From: Lentisphaerota bacterium | GTDB taxonomy: Bacteria; Verrucomicrobiota; Lentisphaeria; Victivallales; Victivallaceae | NCBI GenBank assembly: GCA_017134815.1 | Contig: CP071032.1 | Coordinates: forward strand, 992,001 to 1,056,000 | Direction of reading: 5' to 3' | DNA: 64,000 nt | Shown: positions 44,730 to 54,870 of the stretch, piece by piece | Numbering within the stretch: position 1 is the stretch's first letter | How the letters are laid out: each line of letters starts with the position of its first letter | Notes under the pieces: model-generated | Database searches by the model: none | Told to the model about the DNA's origin: nothing | What the model saw: only the letters and a program-made list of their open reading frames with translations | Position numbers and translations under genes: made by a program

Positions 44730-45530
44730 CTAACAAACATTTTTTGATTTAGCTTCCTCCCAAAGCTTATCCATCTCATCAAGTGAAGCTGCTTCCAGAG
44801 ACATATTTTTCAATTTTAATTGCTCTTCAATATAGGCAAAGCGTTCTCTAAACTTTCTTACAGTTTCATTGAGCAGATCCTCAGCGTTGCGGCGCTTCCG
44901 GTAGCGCGACAGGTTTACCACAGAAAACAGCAGGTCGCCGATTTCCTCGTCAACTTCTTCTTCCCTGCCGGCTGCCATTGCCACTTTCAGCTCCTGAAGT
45001 TCCTCTTCGATTTTTGCGATTATCTGCCCGGTGTCCTCCCAGTCAAAGCCATATTTGGCCGCTTTCTTCTGTACCGTCCTGGCAGTCAGCAACGCAGAAA
45101 GATTCCGTGGAACACAGTCCAGTACCGAATCCGGTTCAGGCTTGCCCTCTGTCTTCTTTATCTCATCCCAGACTAACTTGACTTCATCAGCCGAGTCAAC
45201 ACTGGCATCTCCAAAAACGTGTGGATGACGGCGTATCATTTTGTCAATAATCGTTTCAAGGACATCTTCAAAATCAAAGTGCTCGTTCTCCTCGGCAATC
45301 ACACAATGGAAAACCACATTCATCAGCACATCGCCCAGTTCCTCACATATGGCCTTCGGGTCACCGTCGTCTACCGCATCCAGTAATTCCGCACACTCCT
45401 CCGAAAGGTACTGTTTCAGGGATTCATGAGTCTGTTTTCTATCCCAGGGACAGCCTTCCGGGGATCGCAGCCGCTGCATTATCCTTACCAGGCTGTCCGC
45501 ACTCGAATCATATTTGCTTTCATCTTTCAT
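44730..45530 (-). CDS. mazG: Nucleoside triphosphate pyrophosphohydrolase MazG
   Basis: 266 residues. Two MazG repeats. The first begins RLRSPEGCPWDRKQTHESL (about residues 20-38) and has EECAELLDAVDDGD with the EExxE metal-binding motif; the second has EIGDLLFSVVNLSRY (about 195-209). Hydrolyses NTPs to NMP and pyrophosphate, as a housekeeping or stress role. AGGAG is six bases before the ATG. Followed by the Smr gene in the same orientation. Confidence 0.92.
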   Translation of the reverse strand: MKDESKYDSSADSLVRIMQRLRSPEGCPWDRKQTHESLKQYLSEECAELLDAVDDGDPKAICEELGDVLMNVVFHCVIAEENEHFDFEDVLETIIDKMIRRHPHVFGDASVDSADEVKLVWDEIKKTEGKPEPDSVLDCVPRNLSALLTARTVQKKAAKYGFDWEDTGQIIAKIEEELQELKVAMAAGREEEVDEEIGDLLFSVVNLSRYRKRRNAEDLLNETVRKFRERFAYIEEQLKLKNMSLEAASLDEMDKLWEEAKSKNVC

Positions 45531-45548
45531 GTAATGCTCCTGAGATTT

Positions 45549-45797
45549 TTAAGTATAAACCACAGTAATACCGTCTGAGCCGGGAAGATTCAAATCTTCT
45601 CCCCAGGCATATCCTTTGATATGCGTGGAGCTGGAAACAAAATCCCTGACAGCTTTCTTCAGAATCCCGCTTCCCCTGCCGTGGATAATCATTATACTTT
45701 TACCGGAATTCACAAAAAACATCTCTTCCAGAGTCGGTATAACATCATCAACAGTTTTACCATGTAAATCTATTTCTAAATCAAAATTAAAATTCAT
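45549..45797 (-). CDS. Smr (small MutS-related) domain protein
   Basis: 82 residues: a stand-alone Smr domain with IDLHGKTVDDVI (LDLHG motif, about residues 9-20) and MIIHGRGSGILKKAVRDF (about 36-53). Smr domains bind or nick branched nucleic acids; here the domain is complete and alone. It is short, with a weak ribosome binding site (upstream TGAA); co-oriented with mazG, 18 bp apart. Confidence 0.8.
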   Translation of the reverse strand: MNFNFDLEIDLHGKTVDDVIPTLEEMFFVNSGKSIMIIHGRGSGILKKAVRDFVSSSTHIKGYAWGEDLNLPGSDGITVVYT

Positions 45798-45982
45798 TCA
45801 TCAAACCGTTTGTTCTTAAGCATCATAACTTCACGCCATTTCAGAAAAGTTCAAGTTTTTAATTATAAAAGGTTTCAATTTTACCAGCCACAGATACCTG
45901 ATGCAATTATCTGTTTTTTTTCTGAAACTCCGCTTGAAAAAATCGTTCCATGCTGTATTATTGTAACTCACTTGAGAGACGC

Positions 45983-46059
45983 GGGGGCGTAGCTCAACTG
46001 GTTAGAGTGCCACCCTGTCACGGTGGATGTTGCGGGTTCGAGTCCCGTCGCTCCCGCCA
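45983..46059 (+). tRNA. tRNA-Asp (GTC), copy 1
   Basis: 77 nt with CCA. Acceptor GGGGGCG/CGCTCCC (one G-T pair), anticodon GTC, T-loop TTCGAGT. Identical to the other two copies. Confidence 0.95.
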
Positions 46060-46092
46060 TTGTTTCTCAAAGTGACGTTTTATTTCTGCTAC

Positions 46093-46169
46093 GGGGGCGT
46101 AGCTCAACTGGTTAGAGTGCCACCCTGTCACGGTGGATGTTGCGGGTTCGAGTCCCGTCGCTCCCGCCA
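46093..46169 (+). tRNA. tRNA-Asp (GTC), copy 2
   Basis: Identical 77-nt gene, 33 bp after copy 1. Confidence 0.95.
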
Positions 46170-46198
46170 CTGTATCAGAAATAAACACCGCATTATGC

Positions 46199-46275
46199 GG
46201 GGGCGTAGCTCAACTGGTTAGAGTGCCACCCTGTCACGGTGGATGTTGCGGGTTCGAGTCCCGTCGCTCCCGCCA
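46199..46275 (+). tRNA. tRNA-Asp (GTC), copy 3
   Basis: Identical 77-nt gene, 29 bp after copy 2. Three identical tandem copies, probably one transcript. Confidence 0.95.
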
Positions 46276-46370
46276 TTTTTGTGCCCTGATTACTTGCTTT
46301 TTCACACCTCTCCATTGTTTGTGCAGCCAGTTTTTTTCATAATCAGACAGCTGAATCTTAAGTTACAGCC

Positions 46371-46398
46371 AAAAAAAAGGCGCGGTATTAACCGCGCC
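46371..46398 (-). terminator. Terminator after groEL
   Basis: GGCGCGGT/ACCGCGCC stem then eight T on the minus strand. Confidence 0.93.
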
Positions 46399-46427
46399 CT
46401 TTAAGCATCTCAGCTTGAACAGATGAA

Positions 46428-48068
<1,641 letters not shown>

Positions 48069-48091
48069 GGTATATGTCTCCTTTTGTATTT

Positions 48092-48391
48092 TTAACCAAT
48101 CACAGCAAGAATGTCGTCAGCACTGACAATCTTGTATTCTTTATCATCACACTTGACTTCAGTACCACCGTACTTGTTAGTCAAAACGATATCGCCTTCT
48201 TTGACGTCAAAAGCAATCTTGTTGCCGTTTTCGTCATTTTTTCCGGTGCCGAGCGCAACAACTTTGTACTCCAGCGGTTTTTCCTTAGCAGAGTCAGGAA
48301 TAACGATACCGCCTTTTACCTGTTCAGCTGCACCTTCAACCGCTTCAATAAGAACGCGGTCACCGAGAGGTTTAATTTTGACTTTCGCCAT
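48092..48391 (-). CDS. groES: Co-chaperonin GroES
   Basis: 99 residues: [21 protein letters not shown]-type [27 protein letters not shown], and D-I-L-A-V-I at the end. Forms the lid heptamer of GroEL. AAAGGAG seven bases before the ATG. First gene of groESL, 85 bp downstream of dnaK on the same strand, with a hairpin terminator between. Its own promoter may be TTGAAT with TATAA-like -10 near 48420-48441. Confidence 0.96.
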   Translation of the reverse strand: MAKVKIKPLGDRVLIEAVEGAAEQVKGGIVIPDSAKEKPLEYKVVALGTGKNDENGNKIAFDVKEGDIVLTNKYGGTEVKCDDKEYKIVSADDILAVIG

Positions 48392-48443
48392 TTTTGGGTC
48401 TCCTTTAACTTAGTTATAAAAGATAAAAATATTGATTATTCAA

Positions 48444-48463
48444 GGGCGGGAATTATCCCGCCC
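48444..48463 (-). terminator. Hairpin between dnaK and groES
   Basis: GGGCGGGATAATTCCCGCCC hairpin followed by TTGAATAAT, no pure T-run. Perfect 7-bp arms. It could be a weak terminator, making groESL partly independent of dnaK. Confidence 0.6.
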
Positions 48464-48476
48464 GTTATGACATTAA

Positions 48477-50411
48477 TTACTTATCGTCGTCAACAACTTC
48501 TGCGTCAACAATATTGTCATCATCATCTTTCTTGCTGCTGCCGGCATCAGCCTGTCCCGCATCCTGCGGTCCGGCCTGCTGAGCGCCCTCAGGTTGAGCA
48601 CCGCCCTGTGCCTGCTGCTGTTCATAGATATTCTGACCAAACTTCATCAGGTGTTCTTCGATATCCTGCATGGTAGTCTTCATGCCTTCGGTATCGTCAG
48701 CCTTTAGCTGGTCTTTGAGCTTGGCGATTCCATCTTCAACCGGTTTTTTGATATCTTCAGGAATTTTTTCGCCATGTTCTTTAAGCTGTTTCTCTGTCTG
48801 ATAGATCATAGAGTCAGCTTTATTCTTGACTTCGATGGCTTCTTTAGCTTTTTTATCTTCATCGGCATGAGCTTTGGCTTCATTTACCATTTTATCAATT
48901 TCATCATCACTTAAACCAGAGTTTGCAGTAATGGTGATTTTCTGCTCTTTGCCGGTACCAAGGTCTTTTGCAGTAACATGCAGAATACCATTGGCGTCAA
49001 TATCAAAAGTAACTTCAATCTGAGGAACTCCACGCGGGGCCGCAGGAATGCCATCCAGGCGGAAACGTCCGATGCTCTTATTGGCGTTGGCCATTTCACG
49101 CTCTCCCTGCAGCACGTGAATGTCAACTGAAGGCTGACTGTCAGCAGCAGTTGAAAATACTTCACTCTTGCGGGTAGGAATGGTGGTATTGCGGTCAATA
49201 AGACGGGTGAAAACACCACCAAGGGTTTCGATACCAAGTGAAAGCGGAGTTACATCAAGCAGAACTACATCTTCAACTTCACCACCAAGGACACCGCCCT
49301 GAATAGCTGCACCGCTGGCGACGACTTCGTCAGGATTAACACCCTTATGAGGATCTTTGCTGAAGATTTTGCTGGCCTGTTCCTGGACCTTAGGCATACG
49401 GGTCATGCCGCCAACCATAATAACTTCCTTGACATCAGCAGAAGAAACGCCGGCATCCTTCATACAGTCCTTGCATGGTGCGATTGTACGTTCGAGCAGT
49501 TTGTCACACAGTTTTTCCAGATCGGAACGGCTTACAGACATATTCAAATGAACCGGACCGCTTTCATTCATTGTGATAAACGGCAGATTCACATCAGTTG
49601 TCATGCTTGAGGAAAGCTCACATTTAGCTTTTTCAGCAGCTTCTTTCAGACGCTGCAGAGCCTGAGGATCCTTGCGCAGATCAACGCCGTTTTCCTTTTT
49701 AAACACGTCGGCCAGATGATCGATAATAACCTGGTCAAAGTCATCACCTCCAAGGTGAGTGTCGCCGTTAGTGGCTTTAACCTCAAATACACCATCACCG
49801 ATTTCGAGAATAGAGATATCAAATGTACCGCCACCAAGGTCGTAGACAGCAACAATCTCTTCAGTTTCCTTATCTAAACCGTAAGCCAGTGAAGCGGCTG
49901 TAGGTTCATTGATAATACGCAGGACTTCCAGACCGGCAATCTTACCAGCGTCTTTAGTTGCCTGGCGCTGACTGTCATTGAAGTAAGCCGGGACAGTAAT
50001 TACAGCCTGTTTGACCTCTTCGCCAAGATATGCTTCAGCATCGGCCTTCATTTTCTGCAGAATCATCGCAGAAATTTCCGGCGGGGAATAAGTTTTATCT
50101 TCAACCTTAATATGGGCATCACCATTTTTGGCTTCAACTACCTCATAAGGTACCAGGTGACGTTCTTCGCCAACTTCAGCAAATTTGCGCCCCATAAAGC
50201 GCTTTACAGAAAAAATAGTGTGCTTAGGATTGGTTACAGCCTGACGTTTTGCAGTCTGTCCAACAAGACGCTCACCGTTTTTAGTAAAAGCTACGATTGA
50301 CGGCGTTGTGCGATTTCCCTCTGCATTAGGGATTACCTTTGATTCGCCGTGTTCCATTACAGCCATACAACTGTTGGTTGTACCTAAGTCAATACCGATT
50401 ATTTTACTCAT
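48477..50411 (-). CDS. dnaK: Chaperone protein DnaK (Hsp70)
   Basis: 644 residues, full length. Starts [15 protein letters not shown] (phosphate 1), has [21 protein letters not shown] (about 198), [10 protein letters not shown] (about 336), and the substrate-binding domain with a helical lid. C-terminal end is acidic with AEVVDDDK. ATPase-coupled folding chaperone. Not accompanied by dnaJ or grpE in this window. Transcription probably starts at the -24/-12 element listed below, 37 bp from the ATG with a GGAG-like site. Confidence 0.97.
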   Translation of the reverse strand: MSKIIGIDLGTTNSCMAVMEHGESKVIPNAEGNRTTPSIVAFTKNGERLVGQTAKRQAVTNPKHTIFSVKRFMGRKFAEVGEERHLVPYEVVEAKNGDAHIKVEDKTYSPPEISAMILQKMKADAEAYLGEEVKQAVITVPAYFNDSQRQATKDAGKIAGLEVLRIINEPTAASLAYGLDKETEEIVAVYDLGGGTFDISILEIGDGVFEVKATNGDTHLGGDDFDQVIIDHLADVFKKENGVDLRKDPQALQRLKEAAEKAKCELSSSMTTDVNLPFITMNESGPVHLNMSVSRSDLEKLCDKLLERTIAPCKDCMKDAGVSSADVKEVIMVGGMTRMPKVQEQASKIFSKDPHKGVNPDEVVASGAAIQGGVLGGEVEDVVLLDVTPLSLGIETLGGVFTRLIDRNTTIPTRKSEVFSTAADSQPSVDIHVLQGEREMANANKSIGRFRLDGIPAAPRGVPQIEVTFDIDANGILHVTAKDLGTGKEQKITITANSGLSDDEIDKMVNEAKAHADEDKKAKEAIEVKNKADSMIYQTEKQLKEHGEKIPEDIKKPVEDGIAKLKDQLKADDTEGMKTTMQDIEEHLMKFGQNIYEQQQAQGGAQPEGAQQAGPQDAGQADAGSSKKDDDDNIVDAEVVDDDK

Positions 50412-50457
50412 TTTTCACGCTCCTTAGTAAAGCAAAATTAAATTTTCCAGTCATTAT

Positions 50458-50475
50458 AAGCAAATGGCGTGCCAA
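50458..50475 (-). promoter_or_regulatory. Sigma-54-type -24/-12 promoter upstream of dnaK
   Basis: On the minus strand: TTGGCACGCCATTTGCTT, matching the RpoN consensus TGGCACG-N4-TTGC exactly. GG(-24) and GC(-12) are 12 bases apart as required. Predicted start about 50448, giving a short 5' leader. A TATAAT lies at 50453-50458 without a good -35, so a sigma-70 alternative remains. Confidence 0.72.
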
Positions 50476-50668
50476 CTTAAATTAATAGCCCTAAAAAACT
50501 GTCAATTTTGTCTAAAATGCCGTTTTCCTCCCGACATCCTTCTGAATTATATGTATTCCTGCACACAAAATCTTATCTAATGTCACAGCTGAGACATAAT
50601 GTCACACCTTAAGTGCCATTTGTGCCATTTGCGCAGGCAATATGGCATAATTCAGCTTTCAGACGTCA

Positions 50669-50708
50669 AAAAAAAAGAGCGGAAGCTTTAAATATCCAGC
50701 TTCCGCTC
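50669..50708 (-). terminator. Terminator of the PmtA/ArnT operon
   Basis: AGCGGAAGCT/AGCTTCCGCT stem (10-base loop) followed by nine T on the minus strand. Confidence 0.93.
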
Positions 50709-50724
50709 AAAAAGTCAAAAATAA

Positions 50725-51309
50725 TTATTTACGGCAGCGGTAGACAAAGGCAGGAGGAATATTTTTCCAGATCACTTTTGAGGTTTCCACTTCGGCAAAA
50801 TTTGATTTCAGCATCTTTTTAAACCTGCGGGCTGCCGGCAGCATCATTCCCTGCAGGTAGGCAAAGGTAGTGAAACAACCGTTTTCAGGAAGTGAGGCAA
50901 GCACCTCCTGCAATATTGACTGCTGCAGCTGTTCAGGAAACGCGGCCCAGGGGAGTCCCGAAACAATCACGTCAGCATTCTCCATGCCATCCTTTTCCAT
51001 AATATTGCCCAGATTCTCTGCGCTGTCATTATAAATTTTAACATGCGGCCAGTGTTTTTTAAACTCTTTGTAAATATGATTGTCTAGTTCCACCGCAAAA
51101 AATTTTGTCTGATGGCTTATCAACGTCAATATTTCCATTGTTATTACACCGGTTCCTGGTCCCAGTTCAATAACATTCTGAGCGCTTTCGATATTTGTTC
51201 CTGCTAACATCTCACGGCAAAGCTCGGAAGACGACGGATAAAGCGACCCGATCGTTGCCGGATTAGTCAAAAACCTTTGAAACAAAACTCTACTTTTCAC
51301 AATACCCAA
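50725..51309 (-). CDS. Phospholipid N-methyltransferase-like SAM-dependent enzyme
   Basis: 194 residues. SAM motif I VIELGPGTGVITMEIL (about residues 46-61), then AVELD (motif II) and DVIVSGLPWAAFPEQ (motif IV-like, about 112-126). This combination is typical of PmtA-type phosphatidylethanolamine N-methyltransferases and of the KsgA superfamily; the family motif SGLPW supports PmtA. Substrate unconfirmed. Start TTG at 51309 or GTG at 51300; AAAGG suits either moderately. It lies 15 bp downstream of an ArnT-like gene on the same strand. Confidence 0.75.
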   Translation of the reverse strand: MGIVKSRVLFQRFLTNPATIGSLYPSSSELCREMLAGTNIESAQNVIELGPGTGVITMEILTLISHQTKFFAVELDNHIYKEFKKHWPHVKIYNDSAENLGNIMEKDGMENADVIVSGLPWAAFPEQLQQSILQEVLASLPENGCFTTFAYLQGMMLPAARRFKKMLKSNFAEVETSKVIWKNIPPAFVYRCRK

Positions 51310-51324
51310 AATCCTTTAGTAATG

Positions 51325-52974
51325 TTAATAGCGCGAAAACATTATTTCATCACCATAGGCTTCGAAATCAGCTTTCGGCACTCCTTCTCTAAAATCCCCT
51401 CGCATGATAAAAATAATTTTACCCTTAGGCGTTTTTTTCAATAATTTATGAAACTCCTCACGGGAAATAACCCGGTTGCGTGCATCCGGATATTTCAGCC
51501 CGTTCTCAAGTTCTCCGCCATGAGTATAAAGCAATATCCGGTCATTTTTAAATATAAAAGCAGCCGCGTGCATCACGTTTGGATGAGCCACCAGCAGCAT
51601 ACCAGGTTTAACCATGCTCTTGAATTGAGTTAAATATAGCCCTTGAGCCTTACTTTCCAAATACCGATATGGAATAATATAATTTGACAGAAAAAAAGCC
51701 AGCAGCGGAGCACAAATCCACAGACTCGCCTTGGAGTGATAATTTTTAGTCCGGGAGGCCCTCAACAAGCAGAATATCCATACAATGGCCGCGCCTCCGC
51801 CCGCCAGCCATTTCCATCTCTCAGCAGGAGAATACATTCCCTTGAATACTCCGCAGTCAGCTATAATCTGAACTATGGCAAATCCTGCCGCAGCAAGTAT
51901 AAGCGCCCAGGCAAATCCCTTTGCGGTCCAGTCAAAAATCTTATACTGCTTTTCTCGAAAATAGATTATAAGCCCGCGCGCCAGCAGAATTGCCAGCGGT
52001 ACAAACAAGGGTATGATGTAAGTGGGAAGCTTACCCCGGCTGGCAGAAAAAAACACCAGCGGAAGCACCAGCCAGCAAATCGCATACTTTATGTAATCAT
52101 CGCTGATGATTTTTGGAAAATATTTTTTCCAGCTTTTGAAAGCTGCCGGCAGTAACAGCAACGCCGGCATGGCACCGCCGATAAGTATCGGCAAATAGAA
52201 CCAGAAGGCCTCAGGGTGCTGAGTATCAACGTCTTTGAAAAAGCGTTGAACATGTTCAATGAAAAAAAAGTAATACCAGAAATTCGGCTCCTGTCTATTT
52301 ATCGCCAAGGACCACGGTAAAGCGACAATACAGGTAAAAAGAAGCGGAATCCAGGGCAGAATGAAAATATCCTTCCAGCGCTTACTCCAGATTAAATATG
52401 CCACTATGGTCAAGCCGGGCACAGCAAAAGCCAGAAAGCCTTTGGTCAGAAACGCCGCCCCTGCACTGGCACCGGCCAGCGCCAGAAAGAGAATTTTCTG
52501 CCAGTCAAACTTTATCCGCTGGACAGCAAGAAAGAAAAATACTATGGTCCCGGTCAAGAAAAGCGAGGTGGGAGCATCAAGCACCGCAAAAGTACCAACG
52601 CCGTAAACAAACCCCATAGTCAGAAAAAGCCCGGTTCCCAGGACCGCTTCCTCCGGGTCTTTTCTGCTGACCAGAACCAGCCAGAACAGCAGCAGCGCAG
52701 TCAGACCAGTAGACAATGCGGCGGAAAGCCGGATTGCAAAGGCGTTCTCACCAAATACCGACATGGAAATAGCGTTAAGCCAATATCCCATTACCGGTTT
52801 TTCAAAATAACGAATACCGAGCAACTTAGGCGTCACCCAGTTCCCAGTGACCAGCATTTCACGGGGTATTTCCCCATAACGGTATTCATCGGGAGTTATC
52901 AGTGGCCTTCCGCCCAGAGGGACAATATATATAAGTACGTAAAGGACAATCAGTCCAATGTAATATTTTTTCAT
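51325..52974 (-). CDS. ArnT-like glycosyltransferase, GT-C fold (copy 1)
   Basis: 549 residues, 12-13 membrane segments. N-terminal PLITPDEYRYGEIPREML (about residues 25-42) supplies the acidic DE motif of GT83/PMT enzymes such as ArnT, which transfers Ara4N from undecaprenyl phosphate to lipid A. The remaining loop GLITxG-like elements and a C-terminal periplasmic domain are present. Donor sugar unknown. It overlaps the next paralogue by four bases (ATGA) and is highly similar to it, so a tandem duplication. Confidence 0.88.
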   Translation of the reverse strand: MKKYYIGLIVLYVLIYIVPLGGRPLITPDEYRYGEIPREMLVTGNWVTPKLLGIRYFEKPVMGYWLNAISMSVFGENAFAIRLSAALSTGLTALLLFWLVLVSRKDPEEAVLGTGLFLTMGFVYGVGTFAVLDAPTSLFLTGTIVFFFLAVQRIKFDWQKILFLALAGASAGAAFLTKGFLAFAVPGLTIVAYLIWSKRWKDIFILPWIPLLFTCIVALPWSLAINRQEPNFWYYFFFIEHVQRFFKDVDTQHPEAFWFYLPILIGGAMPALLLLPAAFKSWKKYFPKIISDDYIKYAICWLVLPLVFFSASRGKLPTYIIPLFVPLAILLARGLIIYFREKQYKIFDWTAKGFAWALILAAAGFAIVQIIADCGVFKGMYSPAERWKWLAGGGAAIVWIFCLLRASRTKNYHSKASLWICAPLLAFFLSNYIIPYRYLESKAQGLYLTQFKSMVKPGMLLVAHPNVMHAAAFIFKNDRILLYTHGGELENGLKYPDARNRVISREEFHKLLKKTPKGKIIFIMRGDFREGVPKADFEAYGDEIMFSRY

Positions 52975-54629
52975 TTTGCGTTATACTCCTGAAAGTACAT
53001 CCCGTTTTCTTTGTCCCTAAATTGAGGCGTCGGCAGTTCAGCGGCCCGTTTTTTGGAATTCATTATAACAACAACATGATTTGCGGGATTGTCAATCATT
53101 GCTTTAATCTCAGCCTGATCAAGCAGGCGGTCTGTCTTAGCGTGCTTCAATCCATAAGTCAGTTCACCGCCTTTATGATAAATGTAAACGTTATCGCGCT
53201 TAAATTCCCAGCAGACCGAACTGGCCAGATTCTTATAGCTGACGACAATTGTCTCGGGAGTAATTCTGTCCTTGAATTGAGCCAGCCACGGACACGGGGC
53301 TTTTTTATTCTCAATGACACCTGGCACTATAAAATGAAATGCAAACATCGCAGTCAGAGTGGCAGCCGTAAACCAGCCGAACTTGACAAACCCCTCTTTC
53401 TGTCGCCAGGCTTTAAGTAAAAATGCCGCCCAGATGAGCAATGTAAATGAGGCGAGCAGCCATTTGAAAATTTCTCCACGCATATAAAGCGATTTGGGAA
53501 CCAGTCCAGCAAAGTATATGATCTCAGCAACCGCAATACCGAAAACCCCAAAGACCAGCACACCAGCCAGGATCTTGACAGTCCAGTCAAACCACTTGAA
53601 TTCATTTTGACTGAAATAGCGTTCCAAGCCCCATGCCAGCAATACTGCTACAGCCGGGAAACACGGTAAAATGTAAGTAGCAAGCTTGCCGCTGGAGGCA
53701 CTGAAAAGAATAAACGGAAATACCAGCCAGCATGCCATATATTTCATCAAAGGCTCAGAGAACGCTTCCTTCCATTTTTTGCGGTAGCCCTTGAGAATCC
53801 CCGGCAGCAGCAGAATCCAGGGCAGAGCCCCACCAATTATCACCGGTATAAAATACCAGAACGGCTCCGGATGCTGAGATTCGACATCAGCAGCAAAACG
53901 CTGCCAGTGTTCAACAAAAAAGAAATAGCTCCAGAAGTCAGGCGCCCGTTTGTATACGAGATATGACCAGGGACCTGCTGTAATAATCACAAATAAAAGC
54001 GGAATCCATGGAAGAATAAAAATATCCTTCCAGCGCTTTTCCCAGATCAGAAAAGCCAGTATTGTCAAGCCCGGAATGGCAAACGCCAGAAAGCCTTTTA
54101 CCAGAAAGGCTCCTCCACAGGCAATGCCCGCCAGCGCAAGCAGAGCAATTTTCTGCCAGTCAAACTTATTCCGTCGCCAGGCAAGGTAAAAGGCTCCCAG
54201 AGTCGCAGCTATGTAGAGGCTCAAAAAGGAATCAAGTACAGAATATGTACCAACCCCGAAAACTATTGCTGAAGTCAGATAGACTACACAACTCAGCCCG
54301 GCAAACGCCACACTGCGAACCCTGGCCACCAGCCAGAACAGAAACGCAGCAGAAAGCAGGACGGACAATGCTGATGCAAACCTTACCGCGAAAACATTCT
54401 GCCCGAAAGTCACTAATGAAAGCGCATTCAGCCAGTGCCCCATAATCGGCTTTTCAAAGTATTTGAGGTTATTTAGCTTTGGAACCACCCAGTCATGATG
54501 GACAATCAGTTCACGAGCCATTTCAGCATAACGGGTTTCATCAGGTGTATACAAGGGCCTGAACCATATGGTCCCGAAATACAACAGGACAAACACCCCC
54601 AGCAGGATGATAATATTTTTTCTATTCAT
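52971..54629 (-). CDS. ArnT-like glycosyltransferase, GT-C fold (copy 2)
   Basis: 552 residues. Paralogue of the downstream gene with the same PLYTPDETRYAEMARELI motif and membrane layout, alignable over the whole length. Both share a KDIFILPWIPLLF stretch and a TDRL/EGGELTYGLK-type C-terminal part. It is the first gene of the ArnT-ArnT-PmtA unit. Two copies may transfer different sugars or attach at different lipid A sites. Ribosome binding site weak. Confidence 0.88.
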   Translation of the reverse strand: MNRKNIIILLGVFVLLYFGTIWFRPLYTPDETRYAEMARELIVHHDWVVPKLNNLKYFEKPIMGHWLNALSLVTFGQNVFAVRFASALSVLLSAAFLFWLVARVRSVAFAGLSCVVYLTSAIVFGVGTYSVLDSFLSLYIAATLGAFYLAWRRNKFDWQKIALLALAGIACGGAFLVKGFLAFAIPGLTILAFLIWEKRWKDIFILPWIPLLFVIITAGPWSYLVYKRAPDFWSYFFFVEHWQRFAADVESQHPEPFWYFIPVIIGGALPWILLLPGILKGYRKKWKEAFSEPLMKYMACWLVFPFILFSASSGKLATYILPCFPAVAVLLAWGLERYFSQNEFKWFDWTVKILAGVLVFGVFGIAVAEIIYFAGLVPKSLYMRGEIFKWLLASFTLLIWAAFLLKAWRQKEGFVKFGWFTAATLTAMFAFHFIVPGVIENKKAPCPWLAQFKDRITPETIVVSYKNLASSVCWEFKRDNVYIYHKGGELTYGLKHAKTDRLLDQAEIKAMIDNPANHVVVIMNSKKRAAELPTPQFRDKENGMYFQEYNAK

Positions 54630-54800
54630 ATAATAGAGTAAATTTTCTATTTTGTATTAATTTCTCGAATTATATAAGTTAGCTTAGTTTTGCGTTATAG
54701 CAAACAAGAAAACTGAAAACCGGTCCCGGAGAGACCTGAACTTGAGGCAGCTGAATATCATGGAAAAAATCTTGCCGGCTCAACTTACCATAAGCCAGAT

Positions 54801-54833
54801 GTTAAACCTGCCGTAAAATCCGACAGGCTTAAC
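54801..54833. terminator. Imperfect hairpin downstream of the TcuA-like gene
   Basis: GTTAA-CCTG-CG pairs with CG-CAGG-TTAAC, 33 bases in all, imperfect. No T-run adjacent; weak terminator at most. Confidence 0.35.
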
Positions 54834-54870
54834 ATTCGCCTTTTTCAGTCATTGGTCAAGACTCATGAAA

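Larger units (their letters stand above)
50412..50724. promoter_or_regulatory. dnaK upstream region with palindromic enhancer candidate
   Basis: A 313-bp gap between dnaK and the PmtA-like terminator. Palindrome GACATAATGTC at 50593-50603, 120 bp above the -24 element, within a GTCACAGCTGAGAC context. A GTGCCATTT direct repeat follows at 50613-50630. The rest is AT-rich. No CIRCE. Confidence 0.5.

Noticed and set aside
45983-46275. Possible CRISPR array at the repeated 77-mers
   Set aside because: The units fold as tRNA-Asp with CCA; only three and spacing not constant.
46027-46342. Coding ORFs across the tRNA-Asp repeats
   Set aside because: Repeated peptide arises from the three identical tRNAs; not protein coding.
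48392-48476. CIRCE element before groES
   Set aside because: No TTAGCACTC-N9-GAGTGCTAA in this leader or in the dnaK leader.
50112-50300. 62-codon + strand ORF within dnaK
   Set aside because: Antisense shadow of dnaK without a plausible start site.
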